Assembly (NCBI GenBank): GCA_029555925.1
Contig: JAKPQU010000205.1
Span: 1 to 20,761, forward strand
Source of the DNA: Bacillota bacterium
Lineage (GTDB): Bacteria; Eremiobacterota; SpSt-956; JAKJGF01
Length of the DNA: 20,761 bases
Direction of reading: 5' to 3'
The notes under the pieces are model-generated. The model saw only the letters and a list, made by a program, of their open reading frames with translations, was not told the origin of the DNA and made no database searches. A program made the position numbers and the translations under genes. Positions 1 through 9,377 of the stretch are shown here, in pieces (positions within the stretch are counted from its first letter, which is position 1; each line of letters opens with the position of its first letter).

Positions 1-30
1 TGGTCACTGATAACTGCTCACTGTTCACTG
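1..30. repeat. Heptamer array, CAGTRAN dialect
   Basis: Four tandem 7-bp units read TGGTCAC, TGATAAC, TGCTCAC and TGTTCAC, and the array probably continues left of the window. The other strand reads as CAGTRAN-type units. The array ends about 20 bases before the recN start, leaving room only for the ribosome-binding site. Confidence 0.85.
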
Positions 31-49
31 AATTTGGGGGTGTAATATT

Positions 50-1723
50 TTGCTCAAAGAAATGCATATTTCCGACTTTACCCTTATGGATAATTTAAAT
101 ATTTCTTTTTATCCTGGCTTTAATGTTTTTACGGGGGAAACAGGGGCAGGGAAGTCAAATCTTATGGATGCAATTTCCGTAGTACTCGGCCAGAGAGCCA
201 GGGAAGATTATATAAGAAGTGGAAGAGAACAGGCATTTGTGGAAGCGCTTTTTGATATTTCTTCCAATGATTTTGCCAGACAGATACTTTCCCTGAACGG
301 TTTTGATGAAAGTGACGAACTGTTAATAAGCAGAACAATCAGCAGAAAAGGAAAGAATGTGTGCAGAGTAAACGGAAGACTCGTAACTACTTCTATTCTC
401 TCGGAATTTGCTTCAACCCTTATAGAACTGCAGGGACAGCATGAAAACCAGTCACTCTTTGTTGTATCAAAGCATCTGGATATACTGGATGATTTCGGAG
501 CACTTTCATCTATGAAAGAAGATATATCACGTAAATACAGAGAACTCAGGGATATTAAGGGAGAGATTGACAGGCTCAGAAACAATGACAGAGAACATGC
601 ACAGAGAATGGATTTTTTAACATTTGAAATTTCTGAAATAGAAGAAGCAAAACCTCTAGAAGGTGAAGAAGAAGAACTTCTGAAAGAAAAATTATTTTTA
701 TCAAATATAGAGAAGATAAGCAGGGTTCTCTCTGAGATATTTTTTATTACAGACGGAGACAGAGGTTTCTGTGAACTGTCAGATTCTATTCTTTCTCATC
801 TGAATGATCTTTCTTCCATGGATGAAAATTTAAAATCTTCTTATGAGAGATTTGAAAACATATATTATGAATTGACTGACCTTGTCAGTTTTCTTCGTCA
901 TTATACGGACGGACTGGAATTTAACCCTGAACGGCTTGAAGAAGTCATAAACAGATTGAGTATTATAGGGAAATTAAAACGGAAATACGGAAATTCCATC
1001 TCCGAGATTCTTACATATCTTGAACAGGCAAAGATTGAATTAGCCGGTCTTTGCAATTCCGATGTGAAACTGGAAAAACTTGAAATGATGGAAAAAGAAT
1101 TAAGAGAAAAGCTCCTTAATAATATGATAAAACTTTCCGGGAAAAGAAAAAAAAGTGCCGCTACTCTTGAGAAAACTGTCAATAAAGAATTGAATGATAT
1201 AGGTATGGGTAATGCCAGATTAAAAGTGGCCTTTCTCTGTGAGGAAAATCCTCCTGAAACTCGTATGACGGAAAAAGGTATTGATAATATTGAATTTTTA
1301 TTCAGTGCAAATCCGGGGGAACCATTAAAACCACTTGCCAGAATTGCATCAGGTGGAGAAATCTCCAGGGTTATGCTCTCCCTTAAATCAGCCCTTGCAA
1401 AGGTAAAAACCATTTCTACCCTTGTTTTTGACGAAGTTGATACAGGACTTGGAGGAGAAGCGGCAGGGAAGGTTGGAATAAAACTCCATAGCCTCTCTTC
1501 CGCCTATCAGGTCATATGCGTAACCCATTTACCTCAGATTGCCTCTATTGCAGATACACATTTTTTGCTTTATAAGTCAGATACAGGCGGGAGAGTCGTT
1601 TCACTTATTAAAGAACTGCACGGCGAAGACAGAATAATGGAAATAAGTCGTATGCTCGAAGGAGAAGAACGGTCCCGTGCTTCAAGAGAGCTTGCCGTAG
1701 AGATGCTAGGGAACAGGATTTAA
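50..1723 (+). CDS. recN: DNA repair protein RecN
   Basis: SMC-like ATPase of recombinational double-strand-break repair, acting on DNA in the cytoplasm. The N-terminal half has Walker A GETGAGKS at residues 29-36 and the RecN-typical LIELQGQHENQ stretch near 125-135. A long helical coiled-coil region follows. The C-terminal half has the ABC signature ASGGEISR near 433-440, Walker B LVFDEVDTGLGG near 457-468 and the H-loop VTHLPQIAS near 490. At 557 residues it has normal full length. The start is TTG, with GGGGGTG about 8 bases upstream; the next in-frame ATG at residue 5 would cut into the first beta strand. The TAA stop directly abuts a heptamer array. No operon partner is visible, and the gene converges on the minus-strand TPR gene. 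The family assignment is very secure. Confidence 0.97.
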   Translation: MLKEMHISDFTLMDNLNISFYPGFNVFTGETGAGKSNLMDAISVVLGQRAREDYIRSGREQAFVEALFDISSNDFARQILSLNGFDESDELLISRTISRKGKNVCRVNGRLVTTSILSEFASTLIELQGQHENQSLFVVSKHLDILDDFGALSSMKEDISRKYRELRDIKGEIDRLRNNDREHAQRMDFLTFEISEIEEAKPLEGEEEELLKEKLFLSNIEKISRVLSEIFFITDGDRGFCELSDSILSHLNDLSSMDENLKSSYERFENIYYELTDLVSFLRHYTDGLEFNPERLEEVINRLSIIGKLKRKYGNSISEILTYLEQAKIELAGLCNSDVKLEKLEMMEKELREKLLNNMIKLSGKRKKSAATLEKTVNKELNDIGMGNARLKVAFLCEENPPETRMTEKGIDNIEFLFSANPGEPLKPLARIASGGEISRVMLSLKSALAKVKTISTLVFDEVDTGLGGEAAGKVGIKLHSLSSAYQVICVTHLPQIASIADTHFLLYKSDTGGRVVSLIKELHGEDRIMEISRMLEGEERSRASRELAVEMLGNRI

Positions 1724-1744
1724 CAGTGACCAGTGACCAGTTCG
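1724..1744. repeat. Heptamer array at recN stop
   Basis: Two perfect CAGTGAC units and a decayed third follow the recN TAA stop without a gap. The dialect matches positions 1-30, in the opposite orientation. Confidence 0.8.
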
Positions 1745-1791
1745 TGATATTACTCCTTCGCATCACGCATCTTTTTATGGTGGCTTGAAAG

Positions 1792-1822
1792 CAGGGTTTT
1801 TATATACACACTATAAAACCTG
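1792..1822 (+). terminator. Possible weak hairpin after recN
   Basis: Imperfect inverted repeat: CAGG plus a T/A-rich arm pairs with an A-rich arm plus CCTG around a short loop, followed by TTCTTT. It could terminate recN, but the stem is AT-rich and bulged. It sits in a 180-base gap that also holds scattered CGCATCACG heptamer fragments at about 1759-1770 and 1860-1870. Confidence 0.3.
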
Positions 1823-1882
1823 TTCTTTATCAGTCAACTATACATATGGGTAATAGTCAGCGCATCACGATATATATTGTTT

Positions 1883-1920
1883 TACTGGTAACTGCTAACT
1901 GCTTACTGGTCACTGTTCAG
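1883..1920. repeat. Heptamer array overlapping TPR gene stop
   Basis: Five tandem units of the CAGTRAN dialect, read on the minus strand. The array runs through the end of the minus-strand TPR gene: its last residues, NSDQ, and its TAA stop are repeat sequence. Confidence 0.85.
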
Positions 1921-2757
1921 TTCCTGTATCAGATCTTCCACTTCACCGGCATTGGCTGCATCAGGGTTTAGTTCCAGATATTTCTTAAATTCAGCCAGAG
2001 CCGCCAGTTTATCACCTTTTTCATAGTAAACAAGTCCCAGGTTGTAGTGTAAAATCGGTATATTGTCATTTACTTTCAGTGCTTTTTTGAAATGTTCCAG
2101 TGCCAGTTCCATAGATCCTTCTTTTTTATAGATAAGACCTATATTATTGAGGGAATTTACATCTTCCGGTTTTAATTCTATGGCTTTATTGTAGTATTTT
2201 ATGGCCATTTCTTTATTGTTCATCAGATCATAGACAAGGGCTATATTATAGTTCAGATCAGGGTCTTTCTGATTTATTTTCAGTGCCTTTTCAAAGATTT
2301 TTACGGCTTTTTCCCGCTCTCCTTTTTCTTTATAAGCCACACCCAGGTTATTAAGTATATCTGCTTTATCAGGCGCCAGTTCTGCTGCTCTTTCATAGTA
2401 TTTTATTGCTTCATCAATATCTCCTGATTTCTTATAGGCCAGACCCAGATTGTAATAAGCCTGCCAGAAAGCAGGATCACTCTGGATGGTTTTTTCGTAA
2501 TATTTTTTGCTTTCTTCATTTTCCCCCATGGCAGAATAGGCCATTGCTATACCGAAAGATGCAAGACTCATCTCAGGATCTGCCTCAAGGGCTTTTTGCC
2601 ATTCTTCAATGGCTTTTTCATATTCTCTGTGTTCATAGAATAGCTTTCCCTGCTGGTAAAGCCACAGTGACTCTTCCGGATAATCCTTTGTAAAACATGG
2701 ATAAATAAGGCACAGTATAAAACTTACTGTCATAGTAAATAGTGTTGCGTATTTCAT
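1903..2757 (-). CDS. Exported tetratricopeptide repeat protein
   Basis: A 284-residue protein made almost wholly of seven consecutive 34-residue TPR units, for example YYNLGLAYKKSGDIDEAIKYY and LNNLGVAYKEKGEREKAVKIF, each ending in an A-L-x-x-x-P type turn. TPR superhelices bind peptides or partner proteins; no partner can be named. A hydrophobic N-terminus (about residues 3-20) suggests a signal peptide or anchor, hence action outside the cytoplasmic membrane; no convincing lipobox is present. Of the two adjacent Met codons at 2763 and 2757, the second is preferred because AAAGGA lies 8 bases before it and only 2 before the first. The gene lies 21 bases downstream of the CDF transporter on the same strand, probably co-transcribed. 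The last four residues and the stop are encoded by a heptamer array. Confidence 0.9.
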   Translation of the reverse strand: MKYATLFTMTVSFILCLIYPCFTKDYPEESLWLYQQGKLFYEHREYEKAIEEWQKALEADPEMSLASFGIAMAYSAMGENEESKKYYEKTIQSDPAFWQAYYNLGLAYKKSGDIDEAIKYYERAAELAPDKADILNNLGVAYKEKGEREKAVKIFEKALKINQKDPDLNYNIALVYDLMNNKEMAIKYYNKAIELKPEDVNSLNNIGLIYKKEGSMELALEHFKKALKVNDNIPILHYNLGLVYYEKGDKLAALAEFKKYLELNPDAANAGEVEDLIQELNSDQ

Positions 2758-2778
2758 AATCATTTCCTTTCTTAATGT

Positions 2779-3714
2779 TCAATCCTTTTTATCTTCTTTT
2801 AAAGCTTTTTTATCACTTTCGGAAAATATTCCTGTAGGTACGCCTGAATCGGGTTCTATATGTATGAGTACATTGCAGTGTTTGAGTTTTGCTTTAATGT
2901 CATCTTCCAGATGATTACAGAAATCATGGGCTTTTTTCACCGTTGTATGTTCTTTTACTACCAGATGGAGGTCTATAAATCTTTCCGCTCCTGCCTTTCT
3001 TGTCCTCAGGTTATGAAAACTCACATATTCATCATAATGTTCAAGTATAATATTTTTTATTAATTCTTCTTCTTCCGGCGGAAGTTGTTGATCCATAAGG
3101 CCTTTTACCGATTTATGAGTCATTTCGTAGGCAGCCTTCATAATAAAAAGTGCTGTTATTATAGCTACTATTGAATCCAGTATGAATAATTTCGTAATCC
3201 ATATGATAAGAAGACCTGCCATTACGCCTGCAGAGGTATAAACATCTGTCATAAGATGCCATCCGTCCGCTTCCAGTGCAAGGGAATCATATTTTTTTGC
3301 TCCTGCCAGAAGTTGCCTTGATATATATAGATTTGTGGCCGATGAAAACAACATAACCCAGAATCCCAGACCTGCTTCAATCGGTTCGGGATGGTAAAGT
3401 TTTTTTATGGCTTCATATATTATGAGAATTGCAGCCACGAATATGAGAAGAGCTTCAACACTGCCGGAGATATTTTCTATTTTTCCATGTCCGTAGGGAT
3501 GAGCCTTGTCTGCAGGTTTCGATGCCTCCCTTACAGCCCAGAACGCCATTATAGCAGCAATCAAATCTATACCAGAATGAACTGCTTCCGATAATACACT
3601 GACTGAATGGGTAATTAATCCTACCAGTACTTTAAGTATTACCAGGGTTGTATTGGATATGACAGAGAGAGAGGCAAGATTCTGTGCCGCTTTTCTTCCT
3701 GCTGCTTCTTCCAT
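2779..3714 (-). CDS. Cation diffusion facilitator (CDF) zinc/metal transporter
   Basis: Inner-membrane divalent-cation/proton antiporter of the CDF family, 311 residues, with about six transmembrane helices and a C-terminal cytoplasmic domain. The transport site is visible as H46 and D50 (HSGID) and H153 and D157 (HLMTD), the HD-HD pattern usual for zinc-selective members, whereas the YiiP group has DD-HD. D150 and the conserved loop HPYGHGKIE (72-80) also fit. The C-terminal domain ends in VLIHIEP. The open frame extends 60 residues further upstream, but that part is translated element A and heptamer repeat. The start at 3714 has AAAGGGGAG upstream and gives the normal family length. It precedes the TPR gene. 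Zinc specificity is inferred from the site residues. Confidence 0.93.
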   Translation of the reverse strand: MEEAAGRKAAQNLASLSVISNTTLVILKVLVGLITHSVSVLSEAVHSGIDLIAAIMAFWAVREASKPADKAHPYGHGKIENISGSVEALLIFVAAILIIYEAIKKLYHPEPIEAGLGFWVMLFSSATNLYISRQLLAGAKKYDSLALEADGWHLMTDVYTSAGVMAGLLIIWITKLFILDSIVAIITALFIMKAAYEMTHKSVKGLMDQQLPPEEEELIKNIILEHYDEYVSFHNLRTRKAGAERFIDLHLVVKEHTTVKKAHDFCNHLEDDIKAKLKHCNVLIHIEPDSGVPTGIFSESDKKALKEDKKD

Positions 3715-3787
3715 AAAAAAGTGCTCCCCTTTCGTTGCATGTAATGACGTATTATAACATATATCTTTATGGCATGTCCAGAAATTA

Positions 3788-3810
3788 GTGAAGGGTGAAG
3801 CGTGAAGGGT
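3788..3810. repeat. Heptamer array, GGGTGAA dialect
   Basis: Three tandem units, GTGAAGG, GTGAAGC and GTGAAGG, lie just outside the left terminal repeat of element A copy 1. The same dialect recurs upstream of ruvB. Confidence 0.75.
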
Positions 3811-3814
3811 TTTA

Positions 3815-3940
3815 TTATAGTTAGTTTCATAACTATCCATAAATAATGACCTCGTAATGCGTAATGCGTGATGCGCAGGGATTAAACCCGTCACGCGTCA
3901 CAACGACTTAAATTCTAATAAGTTATGAAATACACTATAA
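3815..3940 (+). mobile_element. Element A copy 1 (MITE-like, 126 bp)
   Basis: The ends form terminal inverted repeats: TTATAGTTAGTTTCATAACT on the left, and TTATAGTGTATTTCATAACT as the reverse complement of the right end, with 17 of 20 bases matching. Inside are two oppositely oriented heptamer arms (three units left, two right) flanking the spacer CAGGGATTAAACCCG. It is nearly identical to copies at 12617 and 20561 outside the arms, but exactly 21 bp (three heptamers) shorter. No clear target duplication is seen. It has no coding capacity beyond an outward-facing ATG in the left end. Confidence 0.85.
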
Positions 3941-4039
3941 ATATTAATGTTTAACCCGGTAAAACTATTGCATAGCATCCGGAATTATAATATACTATGG
4001 AGAATATTTTTATAGTTACTTTATAAAGGAATTACTATT

Positions 4040-7000
4040 ATGGACAATAAACATTTAGATAAAAATTCTGTCGATAAAGATTTTCACGAAGTAAATGAAA
4101 AATCCGATAATGAAAGAGACAAAAATTCTGTCTCAGAGGAGCTTCAGGTAAAAAATAACAGATCTGAGAGTGAAAAATTAACATGGAAAACTCTTCTGTT
4201 ATTTGCAGGCATAATGTTACTCGGTGCCTATTTTAGATTTACCGGACTTAACTGGGATCAGGGACGACATCTTCATCCTGACGAGAGATTTCTCACCATG
4301 GTCGAAACCTCTCTTGCCTGGCCTTCCTCTATAGGAGAATATTTGAATGAAAGAAAATCCACCCTTAATCCGAGAAATGTTGGGTATGATTATTTTACCT
4401 ATGGCACACTTCCTACTACTATAGTAAAAGGTGCGGGTATTTTATTAAATAAAACGGATTATGATAGAATAAATCTTGTAGGACGGGCAGTAAGCGGTAT
4501 TTTAGACCTGGGGTCTGTTTTATTTATATTTTTAATCGGCAGAACTATGTTCAGAGATAACAGGGTTGCCATAATTTCATGCTTCCTTCTTGCTACATCT
4601 GTTCTTGCAATTCAACAGGCTCATTTTTTTGTAGTAGATTCTTTTGCGGCTTTTTTCACTACTGTGTCATTATACTGGCTTTCCAGAGCACATAGAGGGG
4701 GGAAACTTGTTGATTTTTTAATGGCAGGTTTCTTTTTTGCCATGTCCATGGCATGTAAAGTATCGGTATTTACCCTGTTCTTTGTCATAATAGCAATTTC
4801 TATATACAGAGTGGTGAGTATTCCTGAGATAAAAAGGAATAATAAAATTTTAGATATTTTTCATATAATTTTTCTGACAGCTGTTGTTTCTTTTATTGTT
4901 TTCAGAATTGCCATGCCGGATGCATTCAGGGGAACGAGTCTTATGATACCGAGTGAGAGATGGCTAGGGAATATTTCCAGTATAAGGCTTGAAATGAATG
5001 GCCTGTCCGATCCTCCTTACTGTAAACAATGGACAGGAAAAACTCCTGTAATATACCCCTTAAAACAGATGTTTTTCTGGGGTATGGGCCCTGCTCTTAC
5101 TATTGCTGCATGGGGTGGATGGATTTTAACAGGCTATTTTATAATTTACAGAAGAGACTTTACAGGGCTTATACCGTTTCTATGGGTTGGACTGCTTTTT
5201 TTACATCAGAGCACACAGTTTGTAAAATATATGCGTTATTTTCTCCCTGTCTATCCTTTTCTGTCTCTTATGGCAGCCTGGTTTCTTATATTTCTTTATG
5301 ACAGGGCGAAAAATCATTCCGGTAAATTATGGACTCCTCTTATGGCAAAATTGCTGATTGGTTGTGTCTGTATCTTTACCCTTTTATGGGCCATTGCTTT
5401 TACTGCTGTTTACAGAAAACCTCACAGCAGAATAGAAGGGAGCCGATGGATTTTTGATCATATAAAGGCAGGCTCTTCTCTTGCCTGTGAACACTGGGAT
5501 GATGCTCTTCCTTTTTCCTTTCCCGGTAAAGATCCTGCTTTATATAAACAGGTAGAAATGAAATGGTATGATGAAGATACAGAAGAAAAACTTCAGAGAG
5601 CCTTTCTCTGGCTTGAAGAAACCGATTATATAGTATTGAGCAGTAATAGACTTTATGGCTCCATTCCTCTCCTGCCCCTGAGATATCCTTTGACGGTGGC
5701 TTATTATAAATCCCTTTTTGACGGCTCTCTCGGTTTTGAGAAAATTGCCGACTTTACTTCCTATCCGGAGTTATGTGGCATATCCATCCCGGATCAATCT
5801 GCAGAAGAAGCTTTTACCGTTTATGATCATCCCAGGGTTCAGATATTTAAGAAAACCCCTCTTTATTCGCTTAAAAGGGCAAAAGAGATTTTAGGTACTG
5901 TAAATCTGAATAATATAGTCATGATGAAGCCCGTAGATGCTTCAAAATGGAAAAATGCCACATTTATACCGGAACAGGAACTTTCTTTTTACAGGAAAGA
6001 AGGTACATGGAGCGAGTTATTTAATAGAAAAGGTATTGTCAATAAAATACCCGTAATTGTATGGGTTCTTCTTCTTGAAACACTGGGACTCATTGCTGCT
6101 CCCTATCTGTTTATAGCCTGTGAGGCTCTTCCTGACAGGGGATACGGACTGGCCAAAACCCTCGGTATGCTCATGGTTGCATGGTTTATATGGACAGTGG
6201 CAGGTTTTAAACTGTTTTATTTTTCGGCTTCAGCCATTTTTACGGTTATTCTCATCATAACCTGCGGTTCAGTATATTTATTATATAAAAGATGGCGGGA
6301 ATTTAAAGATTTTCTCTCAGAGAACAAAGATATTTTACTCGTGGAAGAATGTCTGTTCTGGGTGTTTTTTACTATATTTCTATTAATCCGCTGGTCAAAT
6401 CCCGATCTCTGGCATGGTTCCCTGGGCGGTGAAAAACCTATGGATTTTGCTTACTTTAACGCTGTGATAAAATCTCCTTTTTTCCCTCCTTATAATCCAT
6501 GGTTTGCCGGAGGTTATATAAATTATTATTATTTCGGTTTTGTCCTTACAGGAACACTGGTTAAACTTACTGGTATAATACCTTCCGTGGCATATAATCT
6601 TTCCATACCGACCCTTTTTGCTATGACCGGTGCCGGTTCTTTCTGTGTTGTTCTGGCTTTAAGCAATAAGGATAAGAACAAAAAAAAGATAAAGGAAATA
6701 TGTGCCGCCATAGTCGGTGCAATATTTGTATGTATGGCAGGCAATCTCGGTGAAATAAAAATTATAATAGATGGCATTGTATCTCTCGGTAATATGTCCT
6801 ATCCATCTGCTCTTTATATAGTGAAATTTTTCTATGGTCTAATTGCTCTGCTCCATGGTAAATTACTTTTAGTGAGTAATGAAAGATGGTACTGGGAGTC
6901 GACACGACTTATTTCTCATCCTTCCAGTGAAGCAGGGCCTATAAATGAATTTCCATGGTTTACTTATTTATACGGCGATCTCCATGCCCACGGTATGGCT

Positions 7001-9319
7001 CTTCCTCTTACGTTACTGGTTTTCGGCCTTATTGTGTCACTTATCAGAAGCAGACATTTAAATATATTGTTATTGTTTTTTCTCGCTCTAACGACAGGAG
7101 GACTGTGGCCTGTAAATACATGGGATTTTCCTACGTACAGTTTTTTATCATTTATAGGATTGATATTATATTATTCGGAAAAAGAAAGAAAACCTGTAAT
7201 AAGTGTAAAAAAATCTTTTCTTGTCTGGATGGCCCTTGTTCTGGCAGGATATATCCTTTACATACCATATCATAAATATTATGTATCAGGTTATAATGCT
7301 TTTGAAATATGGCATGGTTCTCATACGCCGCTGAGAGATTATCTGCTCATTCATGGTTTTTACCTTTTTATTATTACAACAGCCCTTGTAAATGAATTTT
7401 GGTACGGCAGAAATAATAATAAATCAGTGAAACTTTTCCGGTTAATCATGAAAAGATTTAATAAATATTCCCGCATTATGAGATCTTATAAATATTATTT
7501 AAAAACAGACGTTAAATCTTATTTTTCTCAGTGCAATATTATGTTGTTTTTGATTCTGGGATTAATATGTATCTCTCTTGTTCACCCCATGGCAGGACTC
7601 TGTCTGTTTATATCCCTCTTCACTATTATCTTATCACAGAAGAGAAAATCAGATCTTACCGGACAGTTCACATTGATATTTATATCTATGGCTTTAGTTA
7701 TGTCTGTTATTGTAGAGTTTTTAGTGTTAAAGGGAGATGTGGGGCGTATGAATACTGTTTTTAAATTTTATCTCCAGATATGGGTAATGTTTGCTCTGGC
7801 TTCTGCCAGGGGGATACTGGTTATATTTGAACATATAGAAAAATGGAAAAAAACATGGAGATTTTTATGGTTAACAGTATTTTTTCTGCTCTTTACATGC
7901 GTATTTCTTTATCCTTTTCTGTCTACAGGAGCCAAAATACGGGATAGATTTGACATGACTGCAGGACATACGCTTGATGGTACAGTTTTTATGAATAAAG
8001 GAATATATAATTTTAAGTCCCGTAACATTCAATTATTATCAGATAAAAAAGCTATGGAATGGATGGAAGATAATATAAAAGGTTCTCCTGTCATATGTGA
8101 GTGCAATACAGGTGACCTTTATACATGGTGCAATAGATTTTCCATATATACAGGTCTTCCTTCCATTGTAGGATGGGACTGGCATGAAAGGCAGCAGCTT
8201 TCTGTTATTTCGGAACAGGTATCGAAGAGAATATCACAGGTTCAGACTGTATATAATACGCCTGACCCCTGGGAAGCCTACAGGATTCTCAGGAGTTATG
8301 ATGCGGAATATATTATAGTTGGTCAACTGGAACGTGCCTGCTCCAATCCTGAAGGTACAGGCAAATTTGAGGCAAATGCCGGTATATTGTGGGAGAAATT
8401 ATATGATGACGAAGGGCTTCAGATTTATAAATTAATAAAGATAGATATGAATAAAATTAACGATATAATGCCTTTACTTAAAAGCTCTGTCCCGGAAAAT
8501 CCTGTGTCGTCCGTAACGGCAAGAAGAGAAGAACTCACTTTTATACCTGTAAATGCATTCAAAGGAGGCATAGGACAGACGCCGGGAATGTTTAATGAAC
8601 CGAGAGATCTCGGAACAGACAGAGAAAATAATATTTATACTGTGGATTTCAGAAACTACAGGATAGAGGAGTTTGACAGCAAAGGTAATTTTCTTATGTA
8701 TTTCGGATCAAAAGGCTCTGAACCGGCCCAATTTAATGATCCATGCGGTATTTCTGTAGATGAACATGGCAATATATTTGTTGCAGATACATGGAACCAG
8801 AGAATAGAGAAATTTTCTTCTCAGGGAACCTGGTTGCTTACCATTGAACATTCATTCTACGGTCCGAGAGATGTAGCCACCGACCGGGAAGGAAATATTT
8901 ATGTAAGTGATACAGGTAATTCCGTTATAAAGAAATTTGATCCGGATGGAACGTTCCTTCAGGAGTTTGGTAGAGAAGTTTCCCTTTCCGAGCCATGGGG
9001 TATTCTTGCAGGCACGAACGGAGAAATCTATGCTGGAGATACAGGAAACAGAGCCATACAGGTATTTAATTCACAGGGGAAGTTTTTGAGACAATGGAAA
9101 TTGAATAAAGAAAAATGCAGTGAACTATACCTGTGTTCGTCAAAAGATGGTATTATAGTAAGTGATACCTTTAACGAAGTTATTACAAAATTTGATAAAA
9201 ATGGTAAGAAGCTGAAAGAACTGAAGGTTTCTTCTCCTGCAGGAATTATGGAAGATTCCAAAGGAAATATCATTTATGTTAATATAAATGAAAGCAGACT
9301 TGTAAAAACTTCTTTTTGA
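4040..9319 (+). CDS. GT-C glycosyltransferase / DUF2298 membrane protein / NHL propeller fusion
   Basis: A 1759-residue polytopic membrane protein with three modules. After a charged cytoplasmic tail (1-45), a GT-C/PMT-like glycosyltransferase module has the acidic loop motif HPDERF at 79-84 and many transmembrane helices. A second module from about 767 to 1460 is DUF2298 (the Chlor_Arch_YYY family), recognised by GGYINYYYFG (824-833), GDLHAHGMALPL, NTWDFPTY, RMNTVFKFYLQIW and GWDWHERQQ. The C-terminus (about 1510-1757) has six NHL blades such as GNIFVADTWNQRIEKF, predicted to form an extracytoplasmic beta-propeller. Known GT-C enzymes use polyprenyl-phosphate sugars to modify proteins, lipids or glycans; substrate and DUF2298 function are unknown. 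Start ATG has AAAGGA 9 bases upstream. It probably shares a transcript with the DUF362 gene. Confidence 0.9.
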   Translation: MDNKHLDKNSVDKDFHEVNEKSDNERDKNSVSEELQVKNNRSESEKLTWKTLLLFAGIMLLGAYFRFTGLNWDQGRHLHPDERFLTMVETSLAWPSSIGEYLNERKSTLNPRNVGYDYFTYGTLPTTIVKGAGILLNKTDYDRINLVGRAVSGILDLGSVLFIFLIGRTMFRDNRVAIISCFLLATSVLAIQQAHFFVVDSFAAFFTTVSLYWLSRAHRGGKLVDFLMAGFFFAMSMACKVSVFTLFFVIIAISIYRVVSIPEIKRNNKILDIFHIIFLTAVVSFIVFRIAMPDAFRGTSLMIPSERWLGNISSIRLEMNGLSDPPYCKQWTGKTPVIYPLKQMFFWGMGPALTIAAWGGWILTGYFIIYRRDFTGLIPFLWVGLLFLHQSTQFVKYMRYFLPVYPFLSLMAAWFLIFLYDRAKNHSGKLWTPLMAKLLIGCVCIFTLLWAIAFTAVYRKPHSRIEGSRWIFDHIKAGSSLACEHWDDALPFSFPGKDPALYKQVEMKWYDEDTEEKLQRAFLWLEETDYIVLSSNRLYGSIPLLPLRYPLTVAYYKSLFDGSLGFEKIADFTSYPELCGISIPDQSAEEAFTVYDHPRVQIFKKTPLYSLKRAKEILGTVNLNNIVMMKPVDASKWKNATFIPEQELSFYRKEGTWSELFNRKGIVNKIPVIVWVLLLETLGLIAAPYLFIACEALPDRGYGLAKTLGMLMVAWFIWTVAGFKLFYFSASAIFTVILIITCGSVYLLYKRWREFKDFLSENKDILLVEECLFWVFFTIFLLIRWSNPDLWHGSLGGEKPMDFAYFNAVIKSPFFPPYNPWFAGGYINYYYFGFVLTGTLVKLTGIIPSVAYNLSIPTLFAMTGAGSFCVVLALSNKDKNKKKIKEICAAIVGAIFVCMAGNLGEIKIIIDGIVSLGNMSYPSALYIVKFFYGLIALLHGKLLLVSNERWYWESTRLISHPSSEAGPINEFPWFTYLYGDLHAHGMALPLTLLVFGLIVSLIRSRHLNILLLFFLALTTGGLWPVNTWDFPTYSFLSFIGLILYYSEKERKPVISVKKSFLVWMALVLAGYILYIPYHKYYVSGYNAFEIWHGSHTPLRDYLLIHGFYLFIITTALVNEFWYGRNNNKSVKLFRLIMKRFNKYSRIMRSYKYYLKTDVKSYFSQCNIMLFLILGLICISLVHPMAGLCLFISLFTIILSQKRKSDLTGQFTLIFISMALVMSVIVEFLVLKGDVGRMNTVFKFYLQIWVMFALASARGILVIFEHIEKWKKTWRFLWLTVFFLLFTCVFLYPFLSTGAKIRDRFDMTAGHTLDGTVFMNKGIYNFKSRNIQLLSDKKAMEWMEDNIKGSPVICECNTGDLYTWCNRFSIYTGLPSIVGWDWHERQQLSVISEQVSKRISQVQTVYNTPDPWEAYRILRSYDAEYIIVGQLERACSNPEGTGKFEANAGILWEKLYDDEGLQIYKLIKIDMNKINDIMPLLKSSVPENPVSSVTARREELTFIPVNAFKGGIGQTPGMFNEPRDLGTDRENNIYTVDFRNYRIEEFDSKGNFLMYFGSKGSEPAQFNDPCGISVDEHGNIFVADTWNQRIEKFSSQGTWLLTIEHSFYGPRDVATDREGNIYVSDTGNSVIKKFDPDGTFLQEFGREVSLSEPWGILAGTNGEIYAGDTGNRAIQVFNSQGKFLRQWKLNKEKCSELYLCSSKDGIIVSDTFNEVITKFDKNGKKLKELKVSSPAGIMEDSKGNIIYVNINESRLVKTSF

Positions 9320-9333
9320 AATGAAATCATTTA

Positions 9334-9368
9334 TTACGCGTCACGCGTCACGCGTTACGCATTACGAA
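9334..9368. repeat. Heptamer array upstream of DUF362 gene
   Basis: Five in-phase units of the TTACGCG/TCACGCG type fill the gap between the fusion gene and the DUF362 gene. The last unit, TTACGAA, runs into the ribosome-binding site GAAGGAG. An in-frame ATG at 9321 would translate the array as ITRHASRVTH, so it is not a credible start. Confidence 0.9.
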
Positions 9369-9377
9369 GGAGTAATT

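Larger units (their letters stand above)
3715..4039. other. Divergent intergenic region holding element A copy 1
   Basis: A 325-base gap between the divergent CDF and glycosyltransferase genes. It contains a GTGAAGG heptamer array, element A copy 1, and an AT-rich stretch with a possible -10 box TATAAT at 3986-3991 for the plus-strand gene, but no good -35 at standard spacing. A 16-mer at 4011-4026 recurs at 12602-12617. No further gene was found. Confidence 0.6.

Noticed and set aside
3715..3894. 60-residue N-terminal extension of the CDF transporter
   Set aside because: It is translated element A and GTGAAGG array. A good ribosome-binding site and the family start lie at 3714.
3963..3991. 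Full sigma-70 promoter for the fusion gene
   Set aside because: TATAAT is present at 3986-3991, but no acceptable -35 hexamer lies 16-18 bases upstream.
9321..9377. 19-residue N-terminal extension of the DUF362 protein
   Set aside because: It encodes heptamers (ITRHASRVTH); ATG 9378 has its own GAAGGAG.
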